From contig CABIYO010000053.1 of the NCBI GenBank assembly GCA_902362975.1, positions 1 through 16,758 of the forward strand: a DNA stretch of 16,758 nt, given 5' to 3'. Within the stretch, counting starts at the first letter, position 1. Each line of letters starts with the position of its first letter. Below are positions 1 through 7,360 of this stretch, piece after piece. This DNA is from Caryophanales bacterium. Its GTDB lineage: Bacteria > Bacillota > Bacilli > Exiguobacteriales > Exiguobacteriaceae. The notes under the pieces are model-generated. The model saw nothing but the letters and a program-made list of their open reading frames with translations. It ran no database searches and was not told the origin of the DNA. Position numbers and translations under genes: made by a program.

Positions 1-24
1 TCGTATGCCGACTTCTCGCCATAA
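1..24 (+). CDS. Possible 3' end of an upstream plus-strand gene
   Basis: Reading from base 1 in frame gives S-Y-A-D-F-S-P followed by a TAA stop at 22-24, just ahead of the hairpin at 32-84. This could be the tail of a gene that enters the window from the left and shares the terminator with the CapA gene. Seven codons cannot identify a protein, and an open frame this short is easily chance. Confidence 0.25.
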   Translation, partial: SYADFSP

Positions 25-84
25 AAAAACACTCCCCAATCAGATAAACAGATTTGTTATTTCATCTGTCTACCTATTGGGGAG
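23..84 (-). terminator. Intrinsic terminator of the capA-like gene
   Basis: CTCCCCAAT at 32-40 pairs with ATTGGGGAG at 76-84, with an inner CAGAT/ATCTG pairing (41-45 with 64-68). On the minus strand the hairpin is followed by a T run (A run at 24-29 on the plus strand), 20 bp past the CapA stop codon. Confidence 0.8.
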
Positions 85-104
85 CATATCAGATTTCGTG
101 GTCG

Positions 105-1232
105 TCATTGTTCGATTTTGAGTTGGGGTAACCATTGCGACATATGGTCGCTAACAGGGGAAAGAAGTTCAGGACGAGCAGCCTTTAACGGGACGACCTC
201 ATAATGTCCATCAGATGATTTTTGCGTCAAGGTTGGATAGAACATCGGATTTTTCAATTTAAAAGTCGATTGGTCATCTTCGGTTGTCTTGACCACATCA
301 ATCCCGATGATGCCGCCCGTGTTTTGTTCATCTCCTTGTTGTCCGGAAAGGAAATTACCGAGCGAGTAGATGACAAATGTTTGATTGCCATGAACTCCTT
401 CTAGCATGGTCGGGGGTTGCAGCACGTGAGGGTGGTGACCGATGATGATGTTGACTCCGAGGTCTGCTAACGATTGGGCGAGCTCAGTTTGACTCTCATT
501 CGGTAACGGCTCGTATTCCGTACCGAAATGGAGGGAGACGACCGTCATGTCAGTCGACTGTTCCGCCTTCTCAATCTCTGGTTGCATCTGTGCGAGGTCG
601 ATATAGTTCACATGATAGGGTTCTTTCGGTACGACTCCATTCGTCCCATACGTGTATGCGAGGAAGGAAAAAGAAATATCGTTGGCCGTCAACGTACGAA
701 TATTCGCCTTGTCCTCATCAGATAGGAAGGAGCCTGTATAAGGCATTCCGATTGCGTTCCAATGGTCGATCGAATTTTCAATCGCTCGGACGCCACGGTC
801 GAGCGTATGATTATTCGCTGTCGTGACCAAATCGATTCCTGCCCGTTGTAAGGCATCTCCAATTTCAAAAGGACTGTTAAATGCCGGGTAGCTCGAAAGC
901 CCGATTTCACTCTCGCCAATCATGCTCTCTTGGTTGGCGATTGATAAATCGGCGCGACTCAATATTGGAGAGATCTGTTCGAATGCAGTATCAAATTCAT
1001 ACCCTTCATCAGTACGAGCTGCGTTATATACCGAATCATGTAGAAGAATGTCGCCGATTGCATAGAGGGAGGCCGTCGTAACGATCGGTTCGGGTTCGGC
1101 AGGCGGCATTTCTTCAGGTACCTCGACTTCTTCTGGTACTTCTTGATTCGTTGCCGGAGTCGTACCACAAGCGATTAATAAGACAAAGCTAGACAGGAAG
1201 GTAAGGCGAGAGACAATCTTGATTGGTTTCAT
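105..1232 (-). CDS. CapA-family lipoprotein (PGA_cap metallophosphatase-like domain)
   Basis: A 375-residue protein. I chose the ATG at 1232 because AAAGGAGA lies 6-7 bases upstream; a GTG at 1250 sits inside that ribosome binding site region. Residues 2-22 form a lipoprotein signal peptide ending in the lipobox L19-I20-A21-C22, so the mature protein should be anchored to the outer face of the membrane. A Pro/Glu-rich linker (about 30-49) follows. The rest is a CapA/PgsA-type domain: AIGDILLHDSV near its start, then NQESMIGE, TANNHTLDRG, SLHFGTEY, GHHPHVLQ and YSLGNFLSGQ, which are the conserved metallophosphatase-like blocks. CapA proteins take part in poly-gamma-glutamate capsule synthesis or anchoring, but no capB, capC or capE neighbours are present. 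A solitary cell-surface role is therefore as likely as capsule synthesis. It is a single-gene unit with its own terminator. Confidence 0.85.
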   Translation of the reverse strand: MKPIKIVSRLTFLSSFVLLIACGTTPATNQEVPEEVEVPEEMPPAEPEPIVTTASLYAIGDILLHDSVYNAARTDEGYEFDTAFEQISPILSRADLSIANQESMIGESEIGLSSYPAFNSPFEIGDALQRAGIDLVTTANNHTLDRGVRAIENSIDHWNAIGMPYTGSFLSDEDKANIRTLTANDISFSFLAYTYGTNGVVPKEPYHVNYIDLAQMQPEIEKAEQSTDMTVVSLHFGTEYEPLPNESQTELAQSLADLGVNIIIGHHPHVLQPPTMLEGVHGNQTFVIYSLGNFLSGQQGDEQNTGGIIGIDVVKTTEDDQSTFKLKNPMFYPTLTQKSSDGHYEVVPLKAARPELLSPVSDHMSQWLPQLKIEQ

Positions 1233-1296
1233 CCCGATTCTCCTTTTCACGACAGATTCGTCGATAATTAAGAAAAATCCTGCATATATTAATAAA

Positions 1297-1318
1297 GACA
1301 GGTCGTTTTTGACCTGTC
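1297..1318 (-). terminator. Intrinsic terminator of putP
   Basis: GACAGGTC at 1297-1304 pairs perfectly with GACCTGTC at 1311-1318 (6-base loop). On the minus strand it is followed by TTTATTAATATA. It lies 8 bp past the putP stop codon and ahead of the capA-like gene, separating the two. Confidence 0.75.
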
Positions 1319-1325
1319 ATGAGAA

Positions 1326-2813
1326 TTATTTGATATGTTCCTTGACCATGTCTTGCATTTGGTCAAACTCACGTTGAATGACCTCGTTTGGTGGCGGCGT
1401 CATCAAACTCACGATATAGATGGCGAGCGCCGACAAGAAGAATGCTGGAATCATTTCATATAATGTCCCAAACGTACCGAAAAGAGAAGCGGCATAGTTC
1501 TTCCATAGAATAACGACAAAGGCTCCCGTCAACATTCCAGCAAGTGCACCTTGACGCGTCGTTCGCTTCCAAAACAGACTGAACAAGATGAGTGGACCAA
1601 ATGATGAACCGAATCCTGCCCAAGCATAACCGACAAGGTTTAAGATGGTGTCGTCTGCATCGAGTGCAAGAATGATTGAAATGACGGATACGAGAATGAC
1701 CGTAATCCGACCGACCATGACGAGTTCACGGTCTCCCGCTTCTTTACGGAAGAACTTCTGATAAAAGTCTGTTGTCGCGGCACTCGACGAGACGAGCAAT
1801 TGAGAGGAAATGGTCGACATGATGGCGGCAAGAAGAGCAGCCAACAATACACCAGTCACCAAATCCGGGAATAATAAGTCAGATAGGTTGATAAAGACGT
1901 TCTCCGGATTATCGATGGTGAGGCCTTGTTGTGTGTAATAGGCAAGACCGAACAATCCGGTCGCCATCGCCCCGCCAACGGTGAAGACCATCCATGAGAT
2001 CCCGATTCGACGTGCCGTCTTAATGTCCTCGAGCTTTCCGATTGCCATAAAACGGACGATGATGTGTGGCTGGCCGAAATAGCCGAGCCCCCACGCAAAT
2101 AGTGAAATGATTCCGATAAGTGATTGCCCCGTCCACGGGTCAAGTAACGCTTCATCAATATTTCGTACTGTGTCTAAAGCATTTGATACACCATCAGTTG
2201 CTATAATGGCGATGGCAGGTACAAAAATAAGGGCGAACAGCATGATCAATCCTTGAACAAAATCTGTCCAGCTTACTGCTAAAAATCCACCGATGAAAGT
2301 GTACAGAATAATGATGGAAGCGAGAATGACGACCCCCGTTACAAATTCAATGTCGAAGACGGCATTGAATAGGCGACCGCCGGCGACGAATCCGCTTGTC
2401 GCATACAGTGTGAAAAAGATTAACGTGACAGCAGCTGAAAATGAACGCAACACACCTTTTGTGTCTTTAAACCGTTTTTCAAAGAAGTCTGGGATTGTGA
2501 TCGCATCATCCGATATGTATGAATAAATGCGTAATCTCGGTGCGACCAATAACCAGTTCAAATAGGCGCCGATTGTCAACCCGATGACAATCCAGCCACT
2601 TGAAATCCCTGACGCATACATGGCACCAGGTAATCCCATTAAGAGCCATCCACTCATGTCTGATGCACCGGCAGATAAGGCGGCGACCCCGGGACCAAGC
2701 GCCCGACCACCTAACATGTAATCTCCGATACTGCTTGTTCTCCGATACGCGATGATCCCAAGCAAGACCATCAGTGCCATGTACACGACAATGGACACTA
2801 AAATTCCGTTCAT
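1326..2813 (-). CDS. putP: Sodium/proline symporter PutP (SSS family)
   Basis: A 495-residue inner-membrane protein, close to the roughly 500 residues of E. coli and B. subtilis PutP. The ATG at 2813 is preferred because the G6 tract (2820-2825) lies six bases upstream; it directly abuts the alternative ATG at 2819. The N-terminal block SAGASDMSGWLLMGLPGAMY is the sodium and proline binding signature of PutP (Asp55/Ser57/Gly58 in E. coli). The hydrophobic profile with about 13 segments fits the solute:sodium symporter fold. The segment LVSSSAATTDFYQKF is the conserved TM8-TM9 region that also contributes to the sodium site. It imports L-proline with Na+ for nutrition or osmoprotection. No putA/putB/putC neighbour is present, so transport is separated from catabolism here. 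A cre box and a palindrome in the promoter region suggest carbon-catabolite and perhaps specific control. Confidence 0.93.
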   Translation of the reverse strand: MNGILVSIVVYMALMVLLGIIAYRRTSSIGDYMLGGRALGPGVAALSAGASDMSGWLLMGLPGAMYASGISSGWIVIGLTIGAYLNWLLVAPRLRIYSYISDDAITIPDFFEKRFKDTKGVLRSFSAAVTLIFFTLYATSGFVAGGRLFNAVFDIEFVTGVVILASIIILYTFIGGFLAVSWTDFVQGLIMLFALIFVPAIAIIATDGVSNALDTVRNIDEALLDPWTGQSLIGIISLFAWGLGYFGQPHIIVRFMAIGKLEDIKTARRIGISWMVFTVGGAMATGLFGLAYYTQQGLTIDNPENVFINLSDLLFPDLVTGVLLAALLAAIMSTISSQLLVSSSAATTDFYQKFFRKEAGDRELVMVGRITVILVSVISIILALDADDTILNLVGYAWAGFGSSFGPLILFSLFWKRTTRQGALAGMLTGAFVVILWKNYAASLFGTFGTLYEMIPAFFLSALAIYIVSLMTPPPNEVIQREFDQMQDMVKEHIK

Positions 2814-2838
2814 CAACATCCCCCCGAAAGATAAAAAT

Positions 2839-2853
2839 ATGAAAACGCTTTCA
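2839..2853 (-). promoter_or_regulatory. CcpA-binding cre box upstream of putP
   Basis: The sequence ATGAAAACGCTTTCA fits the consensus WTGNAANCGNWNNCW at every position, and its 14-bp core is symmetric apart from one central pair. It lies 26 bp upstream of the putP ATG and directly downstream of the candidate -10, at about the transcription start. That is the placement expected for repression by CcpA. Confidence 0.75.
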
Positions 2854-2869
2854 GTGATAGAGTATCACT
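2853..2869. promoter_or_regulatory. Perfect 7-bp inverted repeat, candidate operator in the putP promoter
   Basis: AGTGATA (2853-2859) and TATCACT (2863-2869) are perfect inverted arms around GAG. The repeat abuts the cre box and covers the candidate putP -10. It could bind a dimeric regulator; no regulator gene is adjacent. Confidence 0.45.
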
Positions 2870-2889
2870 TTGTCAAAATATTGTCACAA
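2861..2889 (-). promoter_or_regulatory. Candidate putP promoter
   Basis: On the minus strand TTGTGA (2889-2884) is followed after 17 bp by GATACT (2866-2861), each a 4/6 match to sigma-A consensus. The match is weak, but the position fits: the palindrome overlaps the -10 and the cre box lies just downstream. A stray TTGACA (2878-2873) has no -10 at a proper distance. Confidence 0.35.
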
Positions 2890-2932
2890 CAAGAGGGGGA
2901 ATGTAAAGATATTTTTGAGAGCTGGTCTTAAG

Positions 2933-3490
2933 TTATCGGAACGTGCAAGAGGTGAGATGGTCATTGACGAGACCCGTCGCTTGTAGGTGGGCATAGACCG
3001 TTGTCGGCCCTAAAAACTTAAAGCCGCGTCGTTTCAGGTCTTTACTCAATCGTTCAGAAAGTTCCGTCGTGGCAGGAACATCTTCAAGACGATTCCATGC
3101 ATTCAGGATTGGTGCATCGTTGACGAATGACCAGATGTACGAATCAAATGAGCCAAACTCTTCCTGTAGTTTGATGAACTGTTTCGCATTATTGATCGAC
3201 GCCTCGATTTTTCGTCGATTTCGCACGATCCCGCTATCGGCGAGGAGTCTTTCTACATCCTCATCCGTGAAGCTGGCAACTTGCTGCACCTCAAAGTTTG
3301 CATAGGCCAATCGATAATTTTCACGTTTTCTTAAGATGGTGATCCAACTGAGTCCTGCTTGCGCACTTTCGAGTGTCAGACATTCAAAGTGCTTCTGATC
3401 ATCGTGAACGGGCTTTCCCCATTCTTCGTCATGATAACGGACGTACAATGGATCTGTCCCGCACCAAGGACACCGTACTGTTTCTTCCAT
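2933..3490 (-). CDS. tag: DNA-3-methyladenine glycosylase I (Tag)
   Basis: A 185-residue protein, the usual length for the Tag family. It removes N3-methyladenine (and weakly N3-methylguanine) from alkylated DNA, starting base-excision repair in the cytoplasm. The zinc ligands of E. coli Tag (C4, H17, H175, C179) are present with identical spacing as C7, H20, H178 and C182. The family blocks RCPWCGTDPLYVRYHDEEWG and HFECLTLESAQAGLSW (with the substrate-pocket Glu) are intact, followed by the helix-hairpin-helix region around SGIVRNRRKI. The ATG is preceded by AAAGGAG at about nine bases. It is transcribed away from the DedA gene. No hairpin follows its stop, so read-through toward putP is possible, although putP appears to have its own promoter. 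Confidence 0.95.
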   Translation of the reverse strand: MEETVRCPWCGTDPLYVRYHDEEWGKPVHDDQKHFECLTLESAQAGLSWITILRKRENYRLAYANFEVQQVASFTDEDVERLLADSGIVRNRRKIEASINNAKQFIKLQEEFGSFDSYIWSFVNDAPILNAWNRLEDVPATTELSERLSKDLKRRGFKFLGPTTVYAHLQATGLVNDHLTSCTFR

Positions 3491-3508
3491 TTCAATCAGC
3501 TCCTTTCT

Positions 3509-3538
3509 TTGAGTGTAGCATGTCTTTGCGATTATATA
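3509..3538 (+). promoter_or_regulatory. Candidate promoter of the DedA gene
   Basis: TTGAGT (3509-3514) and TATATA (3533-3538) are separated by 18 bp, in the divergent gap between tag and the DedA gene. Each hexamer is about a 4/6 match, so this is tentative. Confidence 0.35.
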
Positions 3539-3580
3539 GCGAAATGGACGGGTATAGAGGGGAAGAATGGAGGAAGCGAC

Positions 3581-4198
3581 ATGAGTGACTGGATGATTTC
3601 TGTAATTGAACAGTACGGCTACATAGGGATTGCATTCATGATTTTTATTGAGAATGTGTTTCCACCGATCCCTTCTGAAGTCGTCTTACTCTTTGGTGGT
3701 TTTTTTGCAGTGAAGACGAACTTGTCCATCACGGTCGTCATCGTGGCATCGACAGTCGGAGCCATATTAGGAGCGGTGTTGTTATACGGCCTCGGACTCT
3801 TGTTTGATGTCGAGCAGATTGAAAAATGGACGAAGAAATATGGGAAGTGGTTACGACTGGATCTAAATGATGTAAAGAAAGCGGATGCCTGGTTCGACCG
3901 GTACGGGGGCTGGATGGTCTTCTTTGGACGTTTGATGCCGGTCGTTCGAAGCCTAATCTCGATTCCTGCAGGGATGTCAAACATGCCATTCGTGAAATTT
4001 TTACTGCTCAGTACGGCTGGAACAGCCTTATGGAATACCATTCTCATCCTCATCGGAATGAAAGTCGGGGAGAACTGGCAAGATATCCTCTCATACCTCG
4101 ATGCCTATTCATACGCAATCTACGGGTTGCTGTTCAGCGGGGTCATCATCTATATCGTATGGCGTAAAAAGCGGCACAACAAACTAGCAAAAGACTAA
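3581..4198 (+). CDS. DedA-family membrane protein
   Basis: A 205-residue integral membrane protein. The frame is open upstream to 3359, but the start is the ATG at 3581, which has GGAGG at 3569-3573 seven bases ahead; the upstream part overlaps tag on the other strand. DedA proteins act in lipid recycling across the membrane (undecaprenyl-phosphate or phosphatidylethanolamine flipping) and in proton-motive-force homeostasis. Family hallmarks are E24 followed by FPPIPSE at 27-33 (first re-entrant loop), and G116-R117 with P120, R123 and PAG at 129-131 (second re-entrant loop with the essential arginines). A basic tail (WRKKRHNKLAKD) closes the protein. Which of the DedA paralogue roles (UptA-like or PetA-like) it has cannot be decided from sequence alone. 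It is a single gene followed by a terminator. Confidence 0.9.
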   Translation: MSDWMISVIEQYGYIGIAFMIFIENVFPPIPSEVVLLFGGFFAVKTNLSITVVIVASTVGAILGAVLLYGLGLLFDVEQIEKWTKKYGKWLRLDLNDVKKADAWFDRYGGWMVFFGRLMPVVRSLISIPAGMSNMPFVKFLLLSTAGTALWNTILILIGMKVGENWQDILSYLDAYSYAIYGLLFSGVIIYIVWRKKRHNKLAKD

Positions 4199-4209
4199 TG
4201 CACAAAGCA

Positions 4210-4252
4210 GGCGGACCCAGCATATGGGTCCGCCAATTTATTCTTCTTTTTT
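4210..4252 (+). terminator. Intrinsic terminator between convergent genes
   Basis: GGCGGACCC at 4210-4218 pairs perfectly with GGGTCCGCC at 4226-4234. On the plus strand a T-rich stretch (4237-4252) follows, so it ends the DedA transcript. It also lies just past the antiporter pseudogene stop and may work in both directions. Confidence 0.75.
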
Positions 4253-5403
4253 CTCGTCTGGTAAGACTTTCGTGAGGATTTTCTCTGTTTTTCTGCCAAG
4301 TACTCTGAGAAACGGAACAGAATGATTTCGATAATGGCTGACACGAAAATATAGAGACCGACAAACAAGTTGATGACCACGTTCGAAAGGGCAGTGAATA
4401 AAATAGAGAACTCCCCTCGAGGCGCGAGTGAGACCCCAGCTTTATTCGCCTGAACACGCGTCAAGCCATAGATTCTGCCCCCGATGCGTCCGACAATCCA
4501 TTTTGACAATGCCACCAAACAATTAAGACGAAGAAGAGTGCATAGATGACGCCTTTCTCGAGGTTGATTGAGATACCGAACGAGATGAAAAAGATCGGCA
4601 TGAATAAATCTCGGACGGGTACGGTCAAACGTTTCAGCGGTCTCACATCGTGGATATTTGCGAGCATGATTCCGGCGATGAATGCCCCTAAAATTTCAGA
4701 TAATCCACAAACACCATGCCAATCCCTGCGAAAAAGAGAATGAGTCCGATCAGACCGATGCTCACATCATCTTGTCGCAATAAGCGCTTCGAAAACTATT
4801 GTTGCTTGGATACGAAACTCGAAGCGATAAACTAGAGTACGCCAAAAATATAAGAAGTCCTGCGAACACTTTTCCGATATCCTACACATCGCAACCGGTT
4901 CTTTTAGGATGATGAAAGGGACGACCGTCAAGAGGAGAGGGGCAAACATATCCTCAAAGATGAGTAATGCGAGCACAAACACTTTAATATCTTCATGTTT
5001 TTCGGAATGCCGCTCAAGCAGTTTCGCAGAGATGGGAGAGCTCGTCGCATAAAAGACGGCCCCGATTAAAAAGGCGCGAGGAAAATCGAGACCAAATGCT
5101 AAAGCAATCCCGAACGACACCCCGAATGACAGAATGATATCAAGTATTCCCGCTTCCATACATTCCACATGCGCTTCCAAAGTTCACGTAGTGAAAACTT
5201 CAGACCGAGTAGGAAAAATAACAGAATGATTCCGATCTCTCCCGCGACTTTAAAGACTTCATTCCCATCCCAGAAAAACCCGACCCCCCGATTAGGATAA
5301 ACGCTAAACTAATCGGGAAGAATAATCGTTCAATCAGGAAACTGAGGACAGAGATGAGGGTGAGCGCCAATCCGAGCAACACGATGATATTTAATCCATC
5401 CAT
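4238..5403 (-). pseudogene. KefB-like cation/proton antiporter gene with about seven frameshifts
   Basis: Joining frames by eye restores one CPA2-type Na+/K+:H+ antiporter of about 385-390 residues. It starts at the ATG at 5403, which has a good GAGAGGAGA site, and ends at TAA 4238-4240. Shifts are visible near 5284-5289 (a C6 tract; one more base restores IGGVGFFWDG), 5150-5175, 4880-4889, 4793-4815, 4704-4722, 4511-4530 and 4288-4292 (a T5 tract; one more base restores a tail ending LPDEKKEE). Recognisable blocks include LLFFLLGLKFSLREL, LALLIFEDMFAPLLL, GAFIAGIMLANIHDV and LAPRGEFSILFTALS (the family's RGEFS motif). There is no TrkA-N domain. It lies 25 bp downstream of the GNAT gene, apparently in the same transcript. 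The codons between the shifts still read as good protein, so either the gene died very recently or the sequence is poor here. Confidence 0.85.
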
Positions 5404-5428
5404 ACGTCATCTCCTCTCACGACCTCAA

Positions 5429-5854
5429 TTAGCTTTCTCTTTGATTCCATTGATACTCCATTCCGACGGATTCAGGTCGTGAGTAATCAAAACCGAACTG
5501 TCGATACAATCCATCGGCTGGTATGTCTGCGATTAAGCTGATGATGGCCGTCTCATCGGCTTCTTGTAAGATCCATTCCATCAAATGCTCCATGATTAAT
5601 TTTCCGAGTCCAAGACCCTGGCATTCCGGGTCTACGACGATATCTACTAAATGGAATACCATCCCGCCGTCACCGACGACACGCCCCATTCCGACAATCT
5701 CATCATTTAAGTATAAACAAATACCATACAGTGTATTTTGAAGCCCCTTCACCGTACCTCGATCAGAACGTCGTGGCATCCCCGCCTTCACTCGTAACGC
5801 TTGATGTTGTTCTGGAGTTGGTGTTTCGACTCTTACAGTCACTTCATTGACCAT
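5429..5854 (-). CDS. GNAT-family N-acetyltransferase
   Basis: A 141-residue protein starting at the ATG at 5854. That ATG is preceded by GAGGGGG at about nine bases, whereas the longer frame to 5941 has no site. It belongs to the acetyl-CoA-dependent GNAT fold. The pyrophosphate-binding motif A is VDIVVDPECQGLGLGKLIMEH, with the Q-x-x-G-x-G loop, and motif B lies near YRQFGFDYS. The substrate is unknown; proteins of this size and layout acetylate small amines, amino-sugars or aminoacyl groups. The segment GICLYLNDEIVGMGRVVGDGG is the usual beta2-beta3 hairpin. It is the first gene of a likely two-gene transcript with the broken antiporter, and it is divergent from glpP. Confidence 0.85.
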   Translation of the reverse strand: MVNEVTVRVETPTPEQHQALRVKAGMPRRSDRGTVKGLQNTLYGICLYLNDEIVGMGRVVGDGGMVFHLVDIVVDPECQGLGLGKLIMEHLMEWILQEADETAIISLIADIPADGLYRQFGFDYSRPESVGMEYQWNQRES

Positions 5855-5899
5855 ATTCAAATCCCCCTCTACACAAGTTAATTTTATTTTCCCGATATA

Positions 5900-5928
5900 T
5901 TGAATGAGAAAACCTTGATTTATAAAAT
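5900..5928 (+). promoter_or_regulatory. Candidate promoter of glpP
   Basis: TTGAAT (5900-5905) and TAAAAT (5923-5928) are separated by 17 bp and lie 43 bp before the glpP start. The -10 is a 5/6 match and the -35 a 4/6 match. Confidence 0.45.
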
Positions 5929-5970
5929 CGGCTATCTGCATAATGAGAAGGAGACAGGGGGGAATAGTTG

Positions 5971-6516
5971 ATGATCAATGGTCAATCCATCTTACCGGCG
6001 ATACGGGACATGCGGGATTTGGAGCGGTTTTTATCGAGTGCTTTCGAATTAGGGGTGTTATTAGAGATGCATATGAGCCGATTGGACTCCATCTTCAGAT
6101 TATTGGGGAAGCATGATAAAAAAGTGTTCATCCATATGGATTTGATTCAAGGTATGAAGGCCGACGAGTATGCGACGGAGTATGTCTGCCAGACGTTCAA
6201 ACCGTTCGGCATCATCTCGACGAAAGGAAACGTCATCGTCAAAGCAAAGCAAAATGATGTGGTCACTGTGCAGCGTCTATTTTTAATTGATTCCACCTCA
6301 TTAGAGAAAAGTATTAGACACATTGAACGTTCAAAACCGGACTATATTGAAGTCTTACCAGGTATAGTGCCGAAGTATATTCAATGTGTGAAGGAGAAGA
6401 CGGGAATACCCGTTTTCGCAGGTGGGCTGATTGAAACAAAGGAGGAAGTTCAAGCGGCACTTGATGCGGGAGCGAGTGTGATCACGACTTCGAATCGAAA
6501 ACTATGGTCCGACTAA
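5971..6516 (+). CDS. glpP: Glycerol-3-phosphate-responsive antiterminator GlpP
   Basis: A 181-residue protein with the full GlpP signature: QSILPAIRDMRDLERFL at the start, HMDLIQGMKADEYATEYVCQ in the middle, then GIISTKGNVIVKAKQ, FLIDSTSLEKSI, EVLPGIVPKYI, IPVFAGGLIETKEEV and ITTSNRKLW at the end. In B. subtilis GlpP binds glycerol-3-phosphate and the leader mRNA of glpD and glpFK, preventing termination and stabilising the message. The fold is a TIM-barrel-like phosphate binder. The ATG at 5971 sits eight bases after AGGGGGG (5956-5962); a TTG three bases earlier is less likely. No glpF, glpK or glpD is in this window, so it acts in trans, or on targets elsewhere. A short-chain dehydrogenase follows at 39 bp, probably in the same transcript. 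Confidence 0.92.
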   Translation: MINGQSILPAIRDMRDLERFLSSAFELGVLLEMHMSRLDSIFRLLGKHDKKVFIHMDLIQGMKADEYATEYVCQTFKPFGIISTKGNVIVKAKQNDVVTVQRLFLIDSTSLEKSIRHIERSKPDYIEVLPGIVPKYIQCVKEKTGIPVFAGGLIETKEEVQAALDAGASVITTSNRKLWSD

Positions 6517-6555
6517 TCGGGATTTGGGTATACAGTCTTTTAGGAGGGATGAATG

Positions 6556-7260
6556 ATGAAAGACGTGATGATTGTAACAGGAGCTAGTCAAGGAATTGGT
6601 TATGCGATTGCTCAAGCTTTCGTAAATCAGTATGAAGTGATCGGGCTAGACATTGGAGATGATACGGATATCGAAGGGTTACGCTTTTATCAAGTAGACC
6701 TTGGAGACACGTCTGAACTTAAGCGTGTCTTTGACGATATTCACAACGAATTTGGTCGAGCCCATGTGTTGATCAATAACGGAGGGATCGCCTCGCTAGT
6801 CAAGCCGATTGATGAGCTTGAGATTGACACGTTCAAGCGAGTCATCGATGTCAATTTAGTCGGGACATTTAGTTGTGCGAAATACTTTTTAGAACTGAAT
6901 CAAGATGAGTCATATGGAAGAATCGTTAACATGGCCTCGACACGTGCTTTCCAGAACGAACCGCATTGGGATGCATATGGTGCATCTAAAGGAGGCATCG
7001 TCGGCTTAACCCATTCACTTGCCGTCTCATTAGGCGACCGCCCTGTGACGGTGAATGCGATCAGTCCAGGATGGATTCATAGGTCTGATGAGTCGTTACG
7101 TGAGATTGATCATGAACAACATCCATCCGGACGTGTCGGTGAACCGGAAGATATCGTCCGCGCTGTGAGATACTTGATCGATCGTCAAAACAGTTTTGTG
7201 AACGGGCATAATCTTGTCGTTGATGGAGGAATGACGAAAAAAATGATTTATGAAGAATAA
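6556..7260 (+). CDS. Short-chain dehydrogenase/reductase, downstream of glpP
   Basis: A 234-residue classical SDR, an NAD(P)-dependent oxidoreductase. The cofactor glycine motif is T8-G-A-S-Q-G-I-G15, the structural block is LINNGG, and the catalytic set is S128, Y141 and K145 (in NMAST and YGASKGG). An aspartate follows the second beta strand (VIGLDIGDD), which in this family favours NAD over NADP. The end VVDGGMTKKM is typical. GGAGGG at 6543-6548 supports the ATG at 6556 (seven bases) over the one at 6553. The substrate cannot be told from sequence. Its place behind glpP hints at glycerol or another polyol, but that is only an inference from position. At 234 residues it is slightly short for the class (about 250). 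Confidence 0.85.
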   Translation: MKDVMIVTGASQGIGYAIAQAFVNQYEVIGLDIGDDTDIEGLRFYQVDLGDTSELKRVFDDIHNEFGRAHVLINNGGIASLVKPIDELEIDTFKRVIDVNLVGTFSCAKYFLELNQDESYGRIVNMASTRAFQNEPHWDAYGASKGGIVGLTHSLAVSLGDRPVTVNAISPGWIHRSDESLREIDHEQHPSGRVGEPEDIVRAVRYLIDRQNSFVNGHNLVVDGGMTKKMIYEE

Positions 7261-7266
7261 TGTGAC

Positions 7267-7302
7267 CATATACCTAAATTTGGGATGCTTTTAGGTTATA
7301 TG
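7267..7302 (+). repeat. Intergenic hairpin with a repeated element
   Basis: CATATACCTAAA (7267-7278) pairs with 7290-7302 apart from a one-base bulge, with an 11-base loop. No T run follows, so it is a poor terminator. The element ATACCTAAATTTGGG recurs loosely at 7303-7316 as GTACCTAATTCCGGG. It could slow or process the glpP-SDR transcript. Confidence 0.4.
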
Positions 7303-7360
7303 TACCTAATTCCGGGTAATGAATAGCAGAGTTTTTATCCGGAAGAAGGAGGATGGCGAC

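Noticed and set aside
3359..3580. Extension of the DedA protein by 74 residues upstream of 3581
   Set aside because: It overlaps tag on the other strand, has no ribosome binding site and reads unlike a DedA N terminus, while the ATG at 3581 has GGAGG at the right distance.
5855..5930. Sigma-B-like promoter for the GNAT gene (GTTTTC, 14 bp, GGGAAA on the minus strand)
   Set aside because: Both boxes are only partial matches, and such matches are common in A+T-rich intergenic DNA.
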